Positions 7,768-17,017 of a DNA stretch of 64,000 bases are shown piece after piece. Each line of letters starts with the position of its first letter. Position 1 is the stretch's first letter. The notes beneath the pieces are model-generated. The model saw only the letters and a list, made by a program, of their open reading frames with translations, was not told where the DNA came from and did not search any database. Source of the stretch: Brenneria populi (lineage in GTDB: Bacteria; Pseudomonadota; Gammaproteobacteria; Enterobacterales; Enterobacteriaceae); NCBI RefSeq assembly GCF_036016195.1, contig NZ_JAYWTM010000001.1, positions 124,001 through 188,000 of the forward strand, in the 5' to 3' direction. The translations under genes were made by a program, and so were the position numbers.

Positions 7768-9336
7768 GTGCTGGTTAATAAACTTGGGTCTAAACAGCGG
7801 GCTGCTGGCCTTTGCTGGCTTTCAGCGGTAGTCGCGTTGTCTTTGAGTGCAGCGCCGGCTTGGGCATTTTCCATCGATGATGTTGCTCAACAGGCAGAGG
7901 CGTTGGCGGCGAAAGGTTTTAGCGCGCCGAAAAGCAATCTTCCAGCACAATTTCGTGATATGAAATTTGCTGATTACCAGCAAATTCAATTCAATCAGGA
8001 AAAATCGTACTGGAACAGCCTGCAGACGCCCTTCAAGCTGCAGTTTTATCATCAGGGGATGTATTTCGATACGCCCGTGAAAATCAATGAAGTGACCGCC
8101 ACGACGGTGGATGAGATTAAATATTCCGCGGATTACTTTAATTTCGGCTCCGTTAATCACGATCCCGAAACGGTGAAGAACCTTGGCTTTGCCGGTTTTA
8201 AAATCCTTTATCCCATTAATAAAGCGGATAAGAATGATGAAATCGTCAGTATGCTGGGCGCCAGTTATTTTCGCGTGGTAGGCAAAGGGCAGATTTACGG
8301 CCTGTCCGCCCGCGGCCTGGCTATTGACACCGCGTTGCCTTCAGGGGAAGAGTTTCCGCGTTTTCGCGAGTTCTGGATTGAGCGCCCTAAACCTGCCGAT
8401 AAGCATCTGGTTATTTATGCCTTGCTGGATTCGCCGCGCGCGGCCGGGGCGTATCGCTTTATCGTTTATCCGGGAAGCGACAACGTTGTCGATGTTCAGG
8501 CTAAAGTATACCTGCGGGATAAGGTCGGCAAACTGGGCGTCGCGCCGTTAACCAGCATGTATCTGTTCGGGCCGAATCAGCCGTCTCCTACGCTGAACTA
8601 CCGCCCCGCGCTGCATGACTCCAATGGGCTGTCGATTCATGCCGGCAACGGCGAATGGATTTGGCGTCCGCTGAATAATCCACGGCACCTGTCTGTCAGC
8701 ACCTATGCGATAGAAAATCCGAAAGGGTTCGGTTTGCTGCAGCGCGGCCGCAATTTCTCCGCTTATGAAGATCTTGACGACCGTTATGATCTGCGCCCGA
8801 GCGGCTGGGTTGAGCCGAAAGACGACTGGGGTAAAGGTAAGGTCGAGCTTGTCGAGATCCCAACCGCCGACGAAACCAACGATAACATCGTCGCCTTCTG
8901 GACCCCGGAAGTTTTGCCTGAGGCCGGCAAGCCTCTGGAGATAAAGTACCGTCTGCACTTCACCAGCGACGAAGATCGGCTGCATTCGCCGGATATCGGC
9001 TATGTTCTGCAGACGCGCCGCTCCACCGGCGATGTCAAACAGTCGAATCTGATTCGTCAGCCTGACGGCACCGTTGCTTTCCTGGTTGATTTCGTTGGAT
9101 CATCGTTAAAAGAGATGGATGAAACAACACCGGTCAGCTCTCAGGTCAGTATCGGCGACAACGGCGAGATCGTTGAAAACAGCGTCCGTTATAATCCGGT
9201 AACTCACGGTTGGCGCCTGACGCTGCGTTTACGCGTTAAAGATAACAAACAGCCGACAGAAATGCGGGCTGCGTTGGTCAATGGCGAAACGACCTTGACT
9301 GAAACCTGGAGCTATCAGCTACCTGCTAATGAATAA
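7768..9336 (+). CDS. opgG: Periplasmic glucan biosynthesis protein OpgG
   Basis: 522 residues, close to E. coli OpgG (511) over the whole length, including FSIDDVAQQAEALAAKGF after the signal peptide, DKNDEIVSMLGASYFRVVG, GLSARGLAIDTALPSGEEFP and the ending ETWSYQLPANE. The signal peptide (about 1-33) ends in AWA. OpgG acts in the periplasm with OpgH to make osmoregulated periplasmic glucans, controlling backbone structure and branching. The start is GTG at 7768 behind AGGGGGAG. It overlaps opgH by 8 nt, so the two are translationally coupled. In plant-pathogenic relatives opgGH mutants lose virulence, which gives this operon added interest. Confidence 0.98.
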   Translation: MLVNKLGSKQRAAGLCWLSAVVALSLSAAPAWAFSIDDVAQQAEALAAKGFSAPKSNLPAQFRDMKFADYQQIQFNQEKSYWNSLQTPFKLQFYHQGMYFDTPVKINEVTATTVDEIKYSADYFNFGSVNHDPETVKNLGFAGFKILYPINKADKNDEIVSMLGASYFRVVGKGQIYGLSARGLAIDTALPSGEEFPRFREFWIERPKPADKHLVIYALLDSPRAAGAYRFIVYPGSDNVVDVQAKVYLRDKVGKLGVAPLTSMYLFGPNQPSPTLNYRPALHDSNGLSIHAGNGEWIWRPLNNPRHLSVSTYAIENPKGFGLLQRGRNFSAYEDLDDRYDLRPSGWVEPKDDWGKGKVELVEIPTADETNDNIVAFWTPEVLPEAGKPLEIKYRLHFTSDEDRLHSPDIGYVLQTRRSTGDVKQSNLIRQPDGTVAFLVDFVGSSLKEMDETTPVSSQVSIGDNGEIVENSVRYNPVTHGWRLTLRLRVKDNKQPTEMRAALVNGETTLTETWSYQLPANE

Positions 9337-11887
9337 GTCAACTTCTCCTCTCGATTATATCGAGAAATTGCCCTTGCCTGCCGAGCAGGCAAGGGCGTTG
9401 CGTGAAAAACTTCCGGAATCAGAGCCTATCGATCAGTCTGCATTGCATCAGGCATTGTCGGATGGCGGCCAGGTCAAGATCCATTCAGCAGAAGACGTCG
9501 CGCTGAATTCGGTTCAGTCCCGTTTGGAGATGGCCTGGTCTGATGGCCTGAACAACGATAAGCAATTGGGGAAAGATACCGAAGGGCGGACGGCGTTGCA
9601 GGCGATGCCGAAGATCACCCGTTCTTCCATGTTCCCCGACGTTTGGCGCACCAATCCGCTGGTGCGCTGGTGGGAAAGCCTGCTGGGCCGAACGGCGCCG
9701 CCCCGTCATCATTATCATGACGCCAGCCCGGAAGAAACCATCGCGGAAAACAGATGGCGTACGGTTGGCACGATACGGCGCTACATTCTGCTGGTGCTGA
9801 CGCTTTTTCAGACCGCGATCGCCACATGGTACATGAAAACCATCCTGCCTTATCAAGGCTGGGCGCTGGTTGACCCGTTTGAGATGGCGGATCAGCCGTT
9901 GATGCAATCGTTCCTGCAACTGCTGCCATACGTATTGCAGAGCGGCATTCTTGTCCTGTTCGCGGTCCTTTTCTGCTGGGTCTCGGCCGGATTCTGGACG
10001 GCGCTGATGGGATTCCTGCAGCTATTGATTGGTCGGGATAAGTACAGCATCTCTTCCACATCGGTCGGCGATGAGCCGCTTAATCCGGATCACCGTACTG
10101 CGCTGATCATGCCCATCTGTAACGAAGATGTAGAGCGCGTTTTTGCCGGTTTGCGCGCCACCTACGAGTCCGTGGAAGCGACCGGAGCGCTCGATCACTT
10201 TGATATTTATGTGCTAAGCGACAGCAACGACCCGGATATCTGCGTCGCAGAGCAAAAAGCCTGGATGGAGCTGTGCCGCGACGTGGGCGGCGAGGGGCGG
10301 ATTTTTTACCGCCGCCGCCGTCGCCGCGTAAAACGTAAGAGCGGCAATATCGACGACTTCTGCCGCCGCTGGGGCAGCCAATACAGCTATATGGTGATCC
10401 TGGATGCGGACAGCGTAATGAGCGGCGGATGTTTGACATCGCTGGTCAGGCTGATGGACGCGAATCCTAACGCGGGCATCATTCAGTCTTCGCCGAAAGC
10501 CTCCGGCATGGATACGCTGTATGCGCGCTGTCAGCAGTTCGCCACGCGCGTTTACGGCCCGTTGTTCACCGCCGGTCTGCACTTCTGGCAGTTGGGCGAA
10601 TCCCATTATTGGGGGCATAACGCGATTATCCGGGTGAAACCCTTTATCGAACACTGCGCTCTGGCGCCGTTGCCCGGCGAAGGGTCGTTTGCCGGGGCGA
10701 TTCTTTCCCATGACTTCGTCGAAGCGGCGCTGATGCGCCGCGCGGGGTGGGGGGTTTGGATCGCTTATGACCTGCCGGGCAGTTATGAAGAGTTGCCGCC
10801 CAACCTGCTGGACGAGTTGAAACGCGATCGCCGCTGGTGTCACGGCAACCTGATGAACTTCCGTCTGTTCCTGGTTAAAGGTATGCACCCGGTTCACCGC
10901 GCCGTATTTCTTACCGGCGTGATGTCCTATCTGTCGGCGCCGTTGTGGTTCATGTTTTTGATGCTATCGACGGCTTTGCAGATAGTGCACACCTTGATGG
11001 AGCCTCAATACTTCCTGCAGCCCAGACAGCTGTTTCCGGTATGGCCGCAGTGGCGGCCGGAGCTGGCGATCGCTCTGTTCTCCACGACGCTGGTATTGCT
11101 GTTCCTGCCAAAACTGCTGAGCGTGATCCTGATTTGCGCCAAGGGCGCGAAGGCGTATGGCGGCGCGTTCCGGCTGGTGATTTCGCTGCTGATGGAGATG
11201 GTATTCTCCGTTCTGCTGGCGCCGGTCAGAATGCTATTCCACACGGTGTTTGTCGTCAGCGCCTTTTTGGGGTGGTCGGTGCAGTGGAATTCGCCGCAGC
11301 GCGATGATGATGCGACGCCTTGGGGAGAAGCCTTTGTCCGTCATGGCTCTCAATTAGTGCTGGGTCTGGTGTGGGCGATAGGCATGGCGTGGCTCGATCT
11401 GCGTTTCCTGTGGTGGCTTGCGCCGATTGTCTTCTCCTTGATCCTGTCGCCGTTTGTCTCCGTCTATTCCAGCCGCGCCTCATTGGGCCTGGGCTGCAAG
11501 CGCGCCAAGCTGTTATTGATCCCGGAAGAGTACGATCCGCCGCGGGAGCTGGTGGCGACCGATAGCTACTGGCAGTTGAATCGTCAGCGCAAGCTGGAGC
11601 ACGGCTTTATGCAAGCAGTGTTCGATCCTTCGGTTAACGCTCTCGCCAGCGCTATGGCGACGGCGCGCCACCGTTTCAGCCAGGCGATAGAGCGCGTTCG
11701 CCAACAGAACGTCGATGACGCGCTGAGCCGCAGTCCGGAAGAGGTGAGCAATAATCTGCGTCTGGCGCTGCTAAGCGATCCGGTGACGATATCCCGTCTG
11801 CATTATCGGGTCTGGCAGCATCCTGAACAGTATGCGTCGTGGTCCGATTATTACCGGAAACTCCCTTCGCCTTATATTAAGGGATAG
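9329..11887 (+). CDS. opgH: Glucan glucosyltransferase OpgH
   Basis: 852 residues (E. coli 847). An inner-membrane GT2-family enzyme that polymerises glucose from UDP-glucose into the beta-1,2 backbone of periplasmic glucans. Membrane helices flank a large cytosolic catalytic part with the D...DAD pattern (YMVILDADSVMSGG), the Q/RxxRW-type motif (DRRWCHGNLMNFRLF), and conserved GESHYWGHNAIIRV. The first 100 residues are cytosolic and poorly conserved; in E. coli this part also restrains FtsZ when UDP-glucose is plentiful. ATG overlaps the end of opgG, and a perfect terminator follows at 11911-11940, closing a two-gene operon. Confidence 0.98.
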   Translation: MNKSTSPLDYIEKLPLPAEQARALREKLPESEPIDQSALHQALSDGGQVKIHSAEDVALNSVQSRLEMAWSDGLNNDKQLGKDTEGRTALQAMPKITRSSMFPDVWRTNPLVRWWESLLGRTAPPRHHYHDASPEETIAENRWRTVGTIRRYILLVLTLFQTAIATWYMKTILPYQGWALVDPFEMADQPLMQSFLQLLPYVLQSGILVLFAVLFCWVSAGFWTALMGFLQLLIGRDKYSISSTSVGDEPLNPDHRTALIMPICNEDVERVFAGLRATYESVEATGALDHFDIYVLSDSNDPDICVAEQKAWMELCRDVGGEGRIFYRRRRRRVKRKSGNIDDFCRRWGSQYSYMVILDADSVMSGGCLTSLVRLMDANPNAGIIQSSPKASGMDTLYARCQQFATRVYGPLFTAGLHFWQLGESHYWGHNAIIRVKPFIEHCALAPLPGEGSFAGAILSHDFVEAALMRRAGWGVWIAYDLPGSYEELPPNLLDELKRDRRWCHGNLMNFRLFLVKGMHPVHRAVFLTGVMSYLSAPLWFMFLMLSTALQIVHTLMEPQYFLQPRQLFPVWPQWRPELAIALFSTTLVLLFLPKLLSVILICAKGAKAYGGAFRLVISLLMEMVFSVLLAPVRMLFHTVFVVSAFLGWSVQWNSPQRDDDATPWGEAFVRHGSQLVLGLVWAIGMAWLDLRFLWWLAPIVFSLILSPFVSVYSSRASLGLGCKRAKLLLIPEEYDPPRELVATDSYWQLNRQRKLEHGFMQAVFDPSVNALASAMATARHRFSQAIERVRQQNVDDALSRSPEEVSNNLRLALLSDPVTISRLHYRVWQHPEQYASWSDYYRKLPSPYIKG

Positions 11888-11910
11888 CATTCCGTGACGG
11901 CGAATGGATA

Positions 11911-11940
11911 AAAAGCAACGGCATACGCCGTTGCTTTTTT
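11911..11940 (+). terminator. Rho-independent terminator of opgGH
   Basis: A perfect 12-bp stem (AAAAGCAACGGC at 11911-11922 with GCCGTTGCTTTT at 11927-11938), a 4-nt loop and a following T run, 23 bases after the opgH stop. Confidence 0.93.
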
Positions 11941-12077
11941 TTACGTTGACGGGTTTCTTCCCTGACCATCGTTAATCTCCCGCAGGGTATCCGCCGGGCT
12001 CGTCGTCAAACCGTAAGAGTAGGCAGGAAACCCCTTATCCACACCAGGCCGATGTGAATAAGGTTTTACGAGAGAGG

Positions 12078-12998
12078 TTAATAGAGCGAGGGCTCGCCCT
12101 TGGGACGGGTTTTAAAGCGGCGGTGCAGCCACATATATTGATCGGGCGCCAGGAGAATATTTTGCTCGACGATTTTGTTCATCCAGGCCGCCGTCGCTTC
12201 CTCGCTTTCCAGGGGAACCTCTAATTCCGCGGGCTGAATCAGCAGCTCGTATCCTTTTCCCGCCGGCAGGCGACGGGGCACAAAGGGCACGATGGCGGGT
12301 TTGGCGGTTTTGGCCAGAATATAGCTTCCCACCGTTGTGGCCGCCTTATCCACCGCAAAAAGGGGGACGAACACGCTGCTGCGGGGGCCATAGTCGTGGT
12401 CGGGGGCATACCAGATAATTTCACCCTGCTTCAGCGCCCGGATCATCCCTTTGAGATCTTTGCGATCGAGCATCGATTTGTTCGAGCGCATTCTGCCCCA
12501 GGTTTGCAGCCAATCGATCAGTTTATTATCGTTGGGGCGATAGACGCCGATCCCCGCATTTTTGATGCCGAAAATGCGCGCGCCAAGTTCCAGCGTCAGA
12601 AAGTGCAGCCCAATCAAGAGGACGCCGCGTTTTTGCTCCCGCAGCGGCCGTATGTTTTCCAGCCCTTTGACGGTAAACCAGCGCTCTATACGCCAGTCGG
12701 GCCAAAACCATGCCATGCCGGTTTCGAGTACGCCCATCCCGACGGCTTCAAAGTTTTTTCTGACCAGTTCATCCCGTTTCGCCGTCGGCATATCGGGAAA
12801 ACAGAGCTCAAGATTGCGAGCGGTAATCTCAACCCGGCGGGGAAGCAGCCGCATTGAGAGATGACCGAGTCCGGTGCCGATGCGGTAAAGTAAAGGATAG
12901 GGAAGCAATACAATCAGGTAGAGCAAGCCCACCCCCAGCCAGGTTAACCAATAGCGCGGGTGTAATAATGAACGATTAAAAGTGGGGAGTTGTGTCAT
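12078..12998 (-). CDS. lpxL: Lipid A biosynthesis lauroyl acyltransferase LpxL
   Basis: 306 residues, the same length as E. coli LpxL and alike throughout (LLHPRYWLTWLGVGLLYL near the start, LHRRFKTRPKGEPSLY at the end). It transfers laurate from acyl-ACP to the 2-position of Kdo2-lipid IVA on the cytoplasmic face of the inner membrane. The catalytic HxxxxE motif is HFLTLE with His132 and Glu137. An N-terminal membrane helix covers about residues 17-36. The conserved blocks GVYRPNDNKLIDW and WYAPDHDYGPRSSVFVP are present. It is transcribed alone, convergent with opgGH. Confidence 0.97.
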   Translation of the reverse strand: MTQLPTFNRSLLHPRYWLTWLGVGLLYLIVLLPYPLLYRIGTGLGHLSMRLLPRRVEITARNLELCFPDMPTAKRDELVRKNFEAVGMGVLETGMAWFWPDWRIERWFTVKGLENIRPLREQKRGVLLIGLHFLTLELGARIFGIKNAGIGVYRPNDNKLIDWLQTWGRMRSNKSMLDRKDLKGMIRALKQGEIIWYAPDHDYGPRSSVFVPLFAVDKAATTVGSYILAKTAKPAIVPFVPRRLPAGKGYELLIQPAELEVPLESEEATAAWMNKIVEQNILLAPDQYMWLHRRFKTRPKGEPSLY

Positions 12999-13382
12999 GG
13001 CCTCAGTATCAGATTCTGGTGCTGTTAGGCACGTGTACCGTTAAAAAAATGAAATAAGATTCCCACCCAACAGGATAGATGATAGCGGCGCTTTCATTAG
13101 CAAAAATTTTGCGGGGTGCTATAGCCTGATTTTTATATAAAAAAGAGTGGTGGCGGTAATGATAGCATTTGGCGCCGGCGGTGTGTAACCGTTGATGCCA
13201 TCGACGGGCGTTCCTTTGACCAACGGGGGAATAATTCCCGTTATATTTATGCAGGCGGTTATTTTATCTTCATCGCCTGACTTCATTCCTGCTATCGGGT
13301 ATGATGCCGGCGATTTAATCCGCCGCGAAAGTCTGGCGGCGAATCGCCATAATTAACCTCAATGAAGACAGGAAAGTACACC
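12999..13382. other. Divergent intergenic region lpxL/trhO
   Basis: About 380 bases between two divergent genes, so it should hold both promoters. It includes a small palindrome (AACGGG...CCCGTT around 13220-13242). I see no open frame or known regulatory site. Confidence 0.4.
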
Positions 13383-14450
13383 ATGCCAGTGTTACATAAC
13401 CGGGTTTCCAATGAGGAACTGAAAGCGCGCATGCTTGCTGAAACCGAGCCGCGAACCACAGTTTCTTTCTATAAATATTTTACCATTGATGAACCGCAGG
13501 CGTTCCGCGATCGTCTGTATTGCCAGTTTGAGCGGCTCCAGGTTTTTGGCCGTATCTATATCGCGGCGGAAGGGATTAACGCGCAAATCAGCGTGCCGAA
13601 TAGCCGGTTTGAAGCGTTTAAAACGCTATTATTCGGCGCCCATCCGGCGCTCGACCAGGTGCGGCTGAATATTGCGCTGGATGATGATGGCAAATCCTTC
13701 TGGGTGCTGCGGATGAAGGTTCGCGACCGTATCGTGGCCGACGGCATCGATGATCCGACGTTCAATGCGGCGAATGTCGGCCAGTACCTGAAAGCTGAAC
13801 AGGTCAACGCCATGGCCGACGATCCCGATACGCTTTTTGTCGATATGCGCAATCACTATGAGTATGAAGTCGGACACTTTGAGAATGCGCTGGAGATTCC
13901 TTCGGATACGTTTCGCGAACAGCTGCCTATGGCGGTGGATATGCTCAGACAGGGGCAGGATAAGAATATCGTCATGTATTGCACCGGCGGGATTCGCTGC
14001 GAAAAGGCGAGCGCCTATATGCGCCATCACGGTTTTAAGCACGTCTATCATGTCGAGGGCGGGATCATTGAATACGCGCGTCAGGCGAAGGCCAAGGGGC
14101 TGCCGCTAAAATTCATCGGCAAAAATTTTGTGTTTGACGAGCGAATGGGCGAGCGGATTTCGGACGACGTGATCGCGCACTGCCATCAGTGCGGCGCGCC
14201 GTGCGACAGTCATACCAACTGCCGTAACGAAGGTTGCCACCTGCTGTTCATTCAGTGCCCCGCCTGCGCGGAAAAATATCAAGGATGCTGTAGCGAAACC
14301 TGTCGGGAAGAGCGGCGTCTTCCGCTGGCGGAACAACGAGCCCGGCGCAGCGGCCGCGAAAACGGCATGAAAATTTTTAATAAATCGAGAGGACTGCTGC
14401 AATCCACATTGCATATCCCTGCGCCTGCCGCCGAGGATGAAGAGAAATAA
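13383..14450 (+). CDS. trhO: tRNA uridine(34) hydroxylase TrhO (YceA)
   Basis: 355 residues from the ATG at 13383 (MPVLHNRVSNEEL), the E. coli start; a further in-frame ATG at 13362 is less likely. TrhO hydroxylates U34 in tRNA anticodon wobble positions using oxygen, giving ho5U on the way to cmo5U. The N-terminal UPF0176 domain is followed by a rhodanese domain (about 120-225) with the active-site loop CTGGIRCEKAS. A C-terminal zinc-binding-like region is rich in cysteines (CHQCGAPCDSHTNC ... CPACAEKYQGCCSETC). It is followed by a shared bidirectional terminator and then by yceI on the other strand. Confidence 0.97.
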   Translation: MPVLHNRVSNEELKARMLAETEPRTTVSFYKYFTIDEPQAFRDRLYCQFERLQVFGRIYIAAEGINAQISVPNSRFEAFKTLLFGAHPALDQVRLNIALDDDGKSFWVLRMKVRDRIVADGIDDPTFNAANVGQYLKAEQVNAMADDPDTLFVDMRNHYEYEVGHFENALEIPSDTFREQLPMAVDMLRQGQDKNIVMYCTGGIRCEKASAYMRHHGFKHVYHVEGGIIEYARQAKAKGLPLKFIGKNFVFDERMGERISDDVIAHCHQCGAPCDSHTNCRNEGCHLLFIQCPACAEKYQGCCSETCREERRLPLAEQRARRSGRENGMKIFNKSRGLLQSTLHIPAPAAEDEEK

Positions 14451-14459
14451 CCTAAAAAA

Positions 14460-14484
14460 AGCCCTTTCATCAATGGAAAGGGCT
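14460..14484. terminator. Bidirectional terminator between trhO and yceI
   Basis: Stem AGCCCTTTC (14460-14468) with GAAAGGGCT (14476-14484), preceded by an A run on the plus strand that gives a T run for the minus-strand yceI transcript. It lies 10 bases after the trhO stop and 12 before the end of yceI. Confidence 0.85.
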
Positions 14485-14495
14485 GTGCCGATACA

Positions 14496-15074
14496 TTATT
14501 TCTGCCGAACGCCTTCAACGGAAATAATCAGTTGAACTTCCTGAGATGCCGGGCCCAGATCCTGGGTAATGTTAAAGTCTTTCAGCTTAATGGTTCCTTC
14601 CGCTTCAAATCCGGCGCGATAATTACCCCAGGGATCGTTGCCCTGACCGATCAGTTTCGCCTCTAACGTCACCGGCTTGGTTACGCCGTTTAAGGTCAGG
14701 TTACCTTGAATGTCGTATTCATCGCCGTCTTTTTTCACTTCCGTGGAGGTGAATGTCGCCTGAGGATATTTGGATACGTTCAGAAAATCCGCGCTGCGGA
14801 TATGCTTGTCGCGCTCCGCATGATTGGTGTCGACACTGTTGGTATTAATGGTGACGTTCACTTTATCGGCGGCTGGGTTGTCCGCATCAAAAGTGAATGT
14901 CCCGTCAAAGTCGTTAAAGCCGCCGTAAATCCAGCTATAGCCCAGATGTTTAATGCGAAACTGGATAAACGCATGCTGGCCTTCTTTATCAAACTTGTAA
15001 TCGGCTGCCAGAGCCGATCCGGCGGAGGCTAGCATAGATACGGCGGTCAGACCCAATAGTGTTTTCTTCAGCAT
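14496..15074 (-). CDS. yceI: YceI-family periplasmic lipid-binding protein
   Basis: 192 residues. A signal peptide (MLKKTLLGLTAVSMLASAGSALA) is followed by a YceI domain: KHLGYSWIYGGFNDFDGTF, VDTNHAERDKHIRSADFLN, LTLNGVTKPVTLEAKLIGQG. YceI proteins are lipocalin-like barrels that bind long polyisoprenoid or amphiphilic molecules in the periplasm; E. coli YceI is base-induced. It lies directly upstream of the minus-strand end of the same operon as the cytochrome b561 gene, which starts at 15655 and ends 26 bases before it. Confidence 0.95.
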   Translation of the reverse strand: MLKKTLLGLTAVSMLASAGSALAADYKFDKEGQHAFIQFRIKHLGYSWIYGGFNDFDGTFTFDADNPAADKVNVTINTNSVDTNHAERDKHIRSADFLNVSKYPQATFTSTEVKKDGDEYDIQGNLTLNGVTKPVTLEAKLIGQGNDPWGNYRAGFEAEGTIKLKDFNITQDLGPASQEVQLIISVEGVRQK

Positions 15075-15100
15075 CGGTATTTCTCCATCAATTTATAAAG

Positions 15101-15655
15101 TTAAGGGATGTTGCGGCCCAACATCCGTTTCAACGTCGTATCACCATCTATAAAGTGGTGCTTTAGTGCGGCTAAACCGTGCAGCGCCGACAGCGCCACC
15201 ACCACCCAGGCAAGATAAAGATGCACGGTACCGGCGACATCGGCCTGATCCGTCAGGCCGCTTAATGTAGCTGGAATAGAAAACCAGCCAAAAACTGAAA
15301 TAGGCTGCCCCTCGGCGGTGGAAATCAGATATCCGCTGATTAAGAGCGCGAACAGAACAACGTACAGCGCAATGTGCGCCAGAGTGGCGCTCACGCGGGT
15401 CAGGGCGGAATAACTGCTTAACGGCGGCGGCGGCGGGGAAAGAAAACGCCAGATCGCGCGGAAAACCATCACGGCAAAAAGCAACACGCCGATGCTCTTA
15501 TGGATTTCGGGCGCGCGGTGGTACCACTGGTCATAGTATCCCAACGTCACCATCCAGAGTCCTAACGCAAACATGCCGTATACGGTTAGCGCGGCTATCC
15601 AATGAAGAAGAATGCTGATATGACCATAACGCGATGAAGTATTACGCCAAAGCAT
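15101..15655 (-). CDS. yceJ: Cytochrome b561 family protein YceJ
   Basis: 184 residues with four membrane helices of the bacterial cytochrome b561 (CybB/YceJ) type. Histidines placed for haem are seen in the first helix (ILLHWIAAL), in the second (EIHKSIGVLLF) and in the last helix pair (LYLAWVVVALSALHGLAALKHHF). The family moves electrons from ubiquinol in the inner membrane. In E. coli yceJ and yceI form one operon; here yceJ is first and yceI follows after 26 bases, so the same holds. Confidence 0.94.
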   Translation of the reverse strand: MLWRNTSSRYGHISILLHWIAALTVYGMFALGLWMVTLGYYDQWYHRAPEIHKSIGVLLFAVMVFRAIWRFLSPPPPPLSSYSALTRVSATLAHIALYVVLFALLISGYLISTAEGQPISVFGWFSIPATLSGLTDQADVAGTVHLYLAWVVVALSALHGLAALKHHFIDGDTTLKRMLGRNIP

Positions 15656-16061
15656 AGTTACGTCTCCTTATCTCAGGCAACCGGTGCAATTTTGCAAACT
15701 TAAACACGTCTAAACATAAAAGCAATATAAAGTCACCATTTTTAACAAATGGGCGAATTTGAACAATTTATTTGAATAGGAATTTATGTTTTATTCAATC
15801 TGATGCGAAGCGCGGATAAAAAATAACCCGCCGCGATTGGCTGGTTTGCTTAACGCCGGCCGGCGTTGGGGCGGCCCTAAAGCTCTGCGAGGATACTGCG
15901 ATCGGCGATCTCACGATACTGCTCGGTGACGCGTGATGAAGATAAAAGGGATACGATCTGGCGGTTGAAATAACAACACCGTCTGCAAGACGGCGTTGTT
16001 ATTGGGAGGGTAAATCAAAAATCAAGAAATCTGGTATAAAAACAATAAAAGTTATCAATGA
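15656..16061. other. Intergenic region yceJ/bssS
   Basis: About 400 bases without a gene. The first 150 are AT-rich and should carry the yceJ-yceI promoter. A long hairpin lies at 15971-16001 (listed separately), placed as a terminator for bssS. Confidence 0.4.
15971..16001 (-). terminator. Hairpin downstream of bssS
   Basis: Arms TAACAACACCGTCT (15971-15984) and AGACGGCGTTGTTA (15988-16001) pair with one mismatch and a 3-nt loop. There is no clear T run on either strand, so it may be a terminator aided by Rho or an mRNA-stabilising stem. Confidence 0.5.
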
Positions 16062-16316
16062 CTAATGTTTTCTATAATCAAGTGCTTGGCAATCTGTTGA
16101 TTCGATTTTGGCAATGCCGGCTTCAAGTATGTATATAAGTTTTCTGGCTACATCCGTCGTTAACCATAACGTCCGGTCAACTTGCGCTTCATCTGGAGCC
16201 TGATCCGAGGTGGACAGATAGTGTAAACGGATCATCATGGCGTCATAACTGTCAACGGTGCTGATGTCCCAACCTACAAGAGGATGTGTCTGAATAACTT
16301 CATTTTTTCTATCCAT
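16062..16316 (-). CDS. bssS: Biofilm formation regulator BssS family protein
   Basis: 84 residues, the same size as E. coli BssS (YceP) and alike in the conserved blocks NEVIQTHPLVGWDISTVDSY and TLWLTTDVARKLIYILEAGI followed by AKIES. BssS affects biofilm formation and is tied to indole, autoinducer-2 and catabolite signalling in E. coli, by an unknown mechanism. It also lies upstream of dinI and pyrC in E. coli, so synteny supports the call. Confidence 0.93.
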   Translation of the reverse strand: MDRKNEVIQTHPLVGWDISTVDSYDAMMIRLHYLSTSDQAPDEAQVDRTLWLTTDVARKLIYILEAGIAKIESTDCQALDYRKH

Positions 16317-16467
16317 AAATACCCCTTATTGACTAGTTACTAACATGAGTGACTAACGAGGTTTAAGGCGGCCCCTTATTAAGAAGAGCATTAATAGTAT
16401 ATCGTCGCTTATTTAATTTATGGGAAATATTTTTAAGAAATCTGAAAAAAGTTTTAGCGCGTTAATT

Positions 16468-16507
16468 AAACAATCCGGAGCGAACAGGCGTTCATCCCGG
16501 ATTGTTT
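16468..16507. terminator. Terminator downstream of the small coiled-coil gene
   Basis: Arms AAACAATCCGG (16468-16478) and CCGGATTGTTT (16497-16507), with a nested GAAC/GTTC stem in the loop and T-rich flanks on both sides. It lies 18 bases after the stop of the minus-strand gene ending at 16525. Confidence 0.7.
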
Positions 16508-16524
16508 TTGTGAATGGAAATAGG

Positions 16525-16782
16525 CTACTCGGTATTTAAACCGGCGTTTTTCTCTAATACGGCGACAAAGCGGGCGAGATGCTTTTTCAGCAAGGGATCC
16601 CGATTCTCGTTTTGCGACTCCAGCTTCAGATTGTGGATCATCAGTTGGTTTGCCTTCTCATCAAGGCAGAAAACCAGGGATGAAAAGGCGAGCTCCAGTG
16701 CGTCAATCTTGCGCTGCTGCGCGCCGATTAGCTCCAGCAGTTCACCGAATGTCATCGCTTCTTCCGGTTTTTCCACTGTCAT
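16525..16782 (-). CDS. Small coiled-coil protein of unknown function
   Basis: 85 residues with no signal peptide, largely helical. Residues about 10-55 (MTFGELLELIGAQQRKIDAL and onwards) have a heptad pattern of a coiled coil, and the tail is charged. Size and pattern recall the enterobacterial IraP/DUF2594 proteins, one of which stabilises sigma-S by blocking RssB, but I cannot claim homology from sequence alone. A GAGGG ribosome site stands 8 bases before the ATG, and a terminator follows. It lies between bssS and dinI, where E. coli has unrelated genes. Confidence 0.65.
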   Translation of the reverse strand: MTVEKPEEAMTFGELLELIGAQQRKIDALELAFSSLVFCLDEKANQLMIHNLKLESQNENRDPLLKKHLARFVAVLEKNAGLNTE

Positions 16783-16884
16783 AATTGGTACCCTCGGTTA
16801 TCACAGGATGGCAAGATACTCACCTTACGGCCTATAACTTATCATTGCGCCAAATCTTTCTATAGCCTAAATTCATGCGTCCGT

Positions 16885-17017
16885 CTACGGGAGCCTGCTT
16901 CAGGCCGCCGCAGGCGAGGTTAAAAAGCGCTCCCGGTATTTTTTTACTCGCTCCATCCCTGGCTCGCCCTGCGGGCCGTCACTGTGTGACGTTGAAAAAC
17001 GCTTCCGGCGTTTTTTT
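16885..17017. repeat. Terminator-like repeat family, tandem copies 1 and 2
   Basis: Two units joined by a linker containing CCATCCCTGGC. Unit 1 has a degraded hairpin near 16922-16947 (TTAAAAAGCGCTCCCGGTAT then a T run). Unit 2 has the intact core GTTGAAAAACGCTTCCGGCG plus a T run. The same tandem layout with the same linker occurs at 38696-38835, and single copies at 17317-17400 and 46030-46165. Each unit also tends to carry CGGGCCG(C)CG sequence before the hairpin. Confidence 0.75.
16995..17015 (-). terminator. dinI terminator formed by a repeat copy
   Basis: Stem AAAAACGC (16995-17002) with GCGTTTTT (17008-17015). The dinI stop codon (17016-17018, reading TAA on the minus strand) abuts it, so the repeat doubles as the dinI terminator. 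Confidence 0.75.

Noticed and set aside
12033..12063. A hairpin (CCTTATCCAC/GTGAATAAGG) near the lpxL stop
   Set aside because: One mismatch and no convincing T run for the lpxL direction; kept out of the feature list as too weak.
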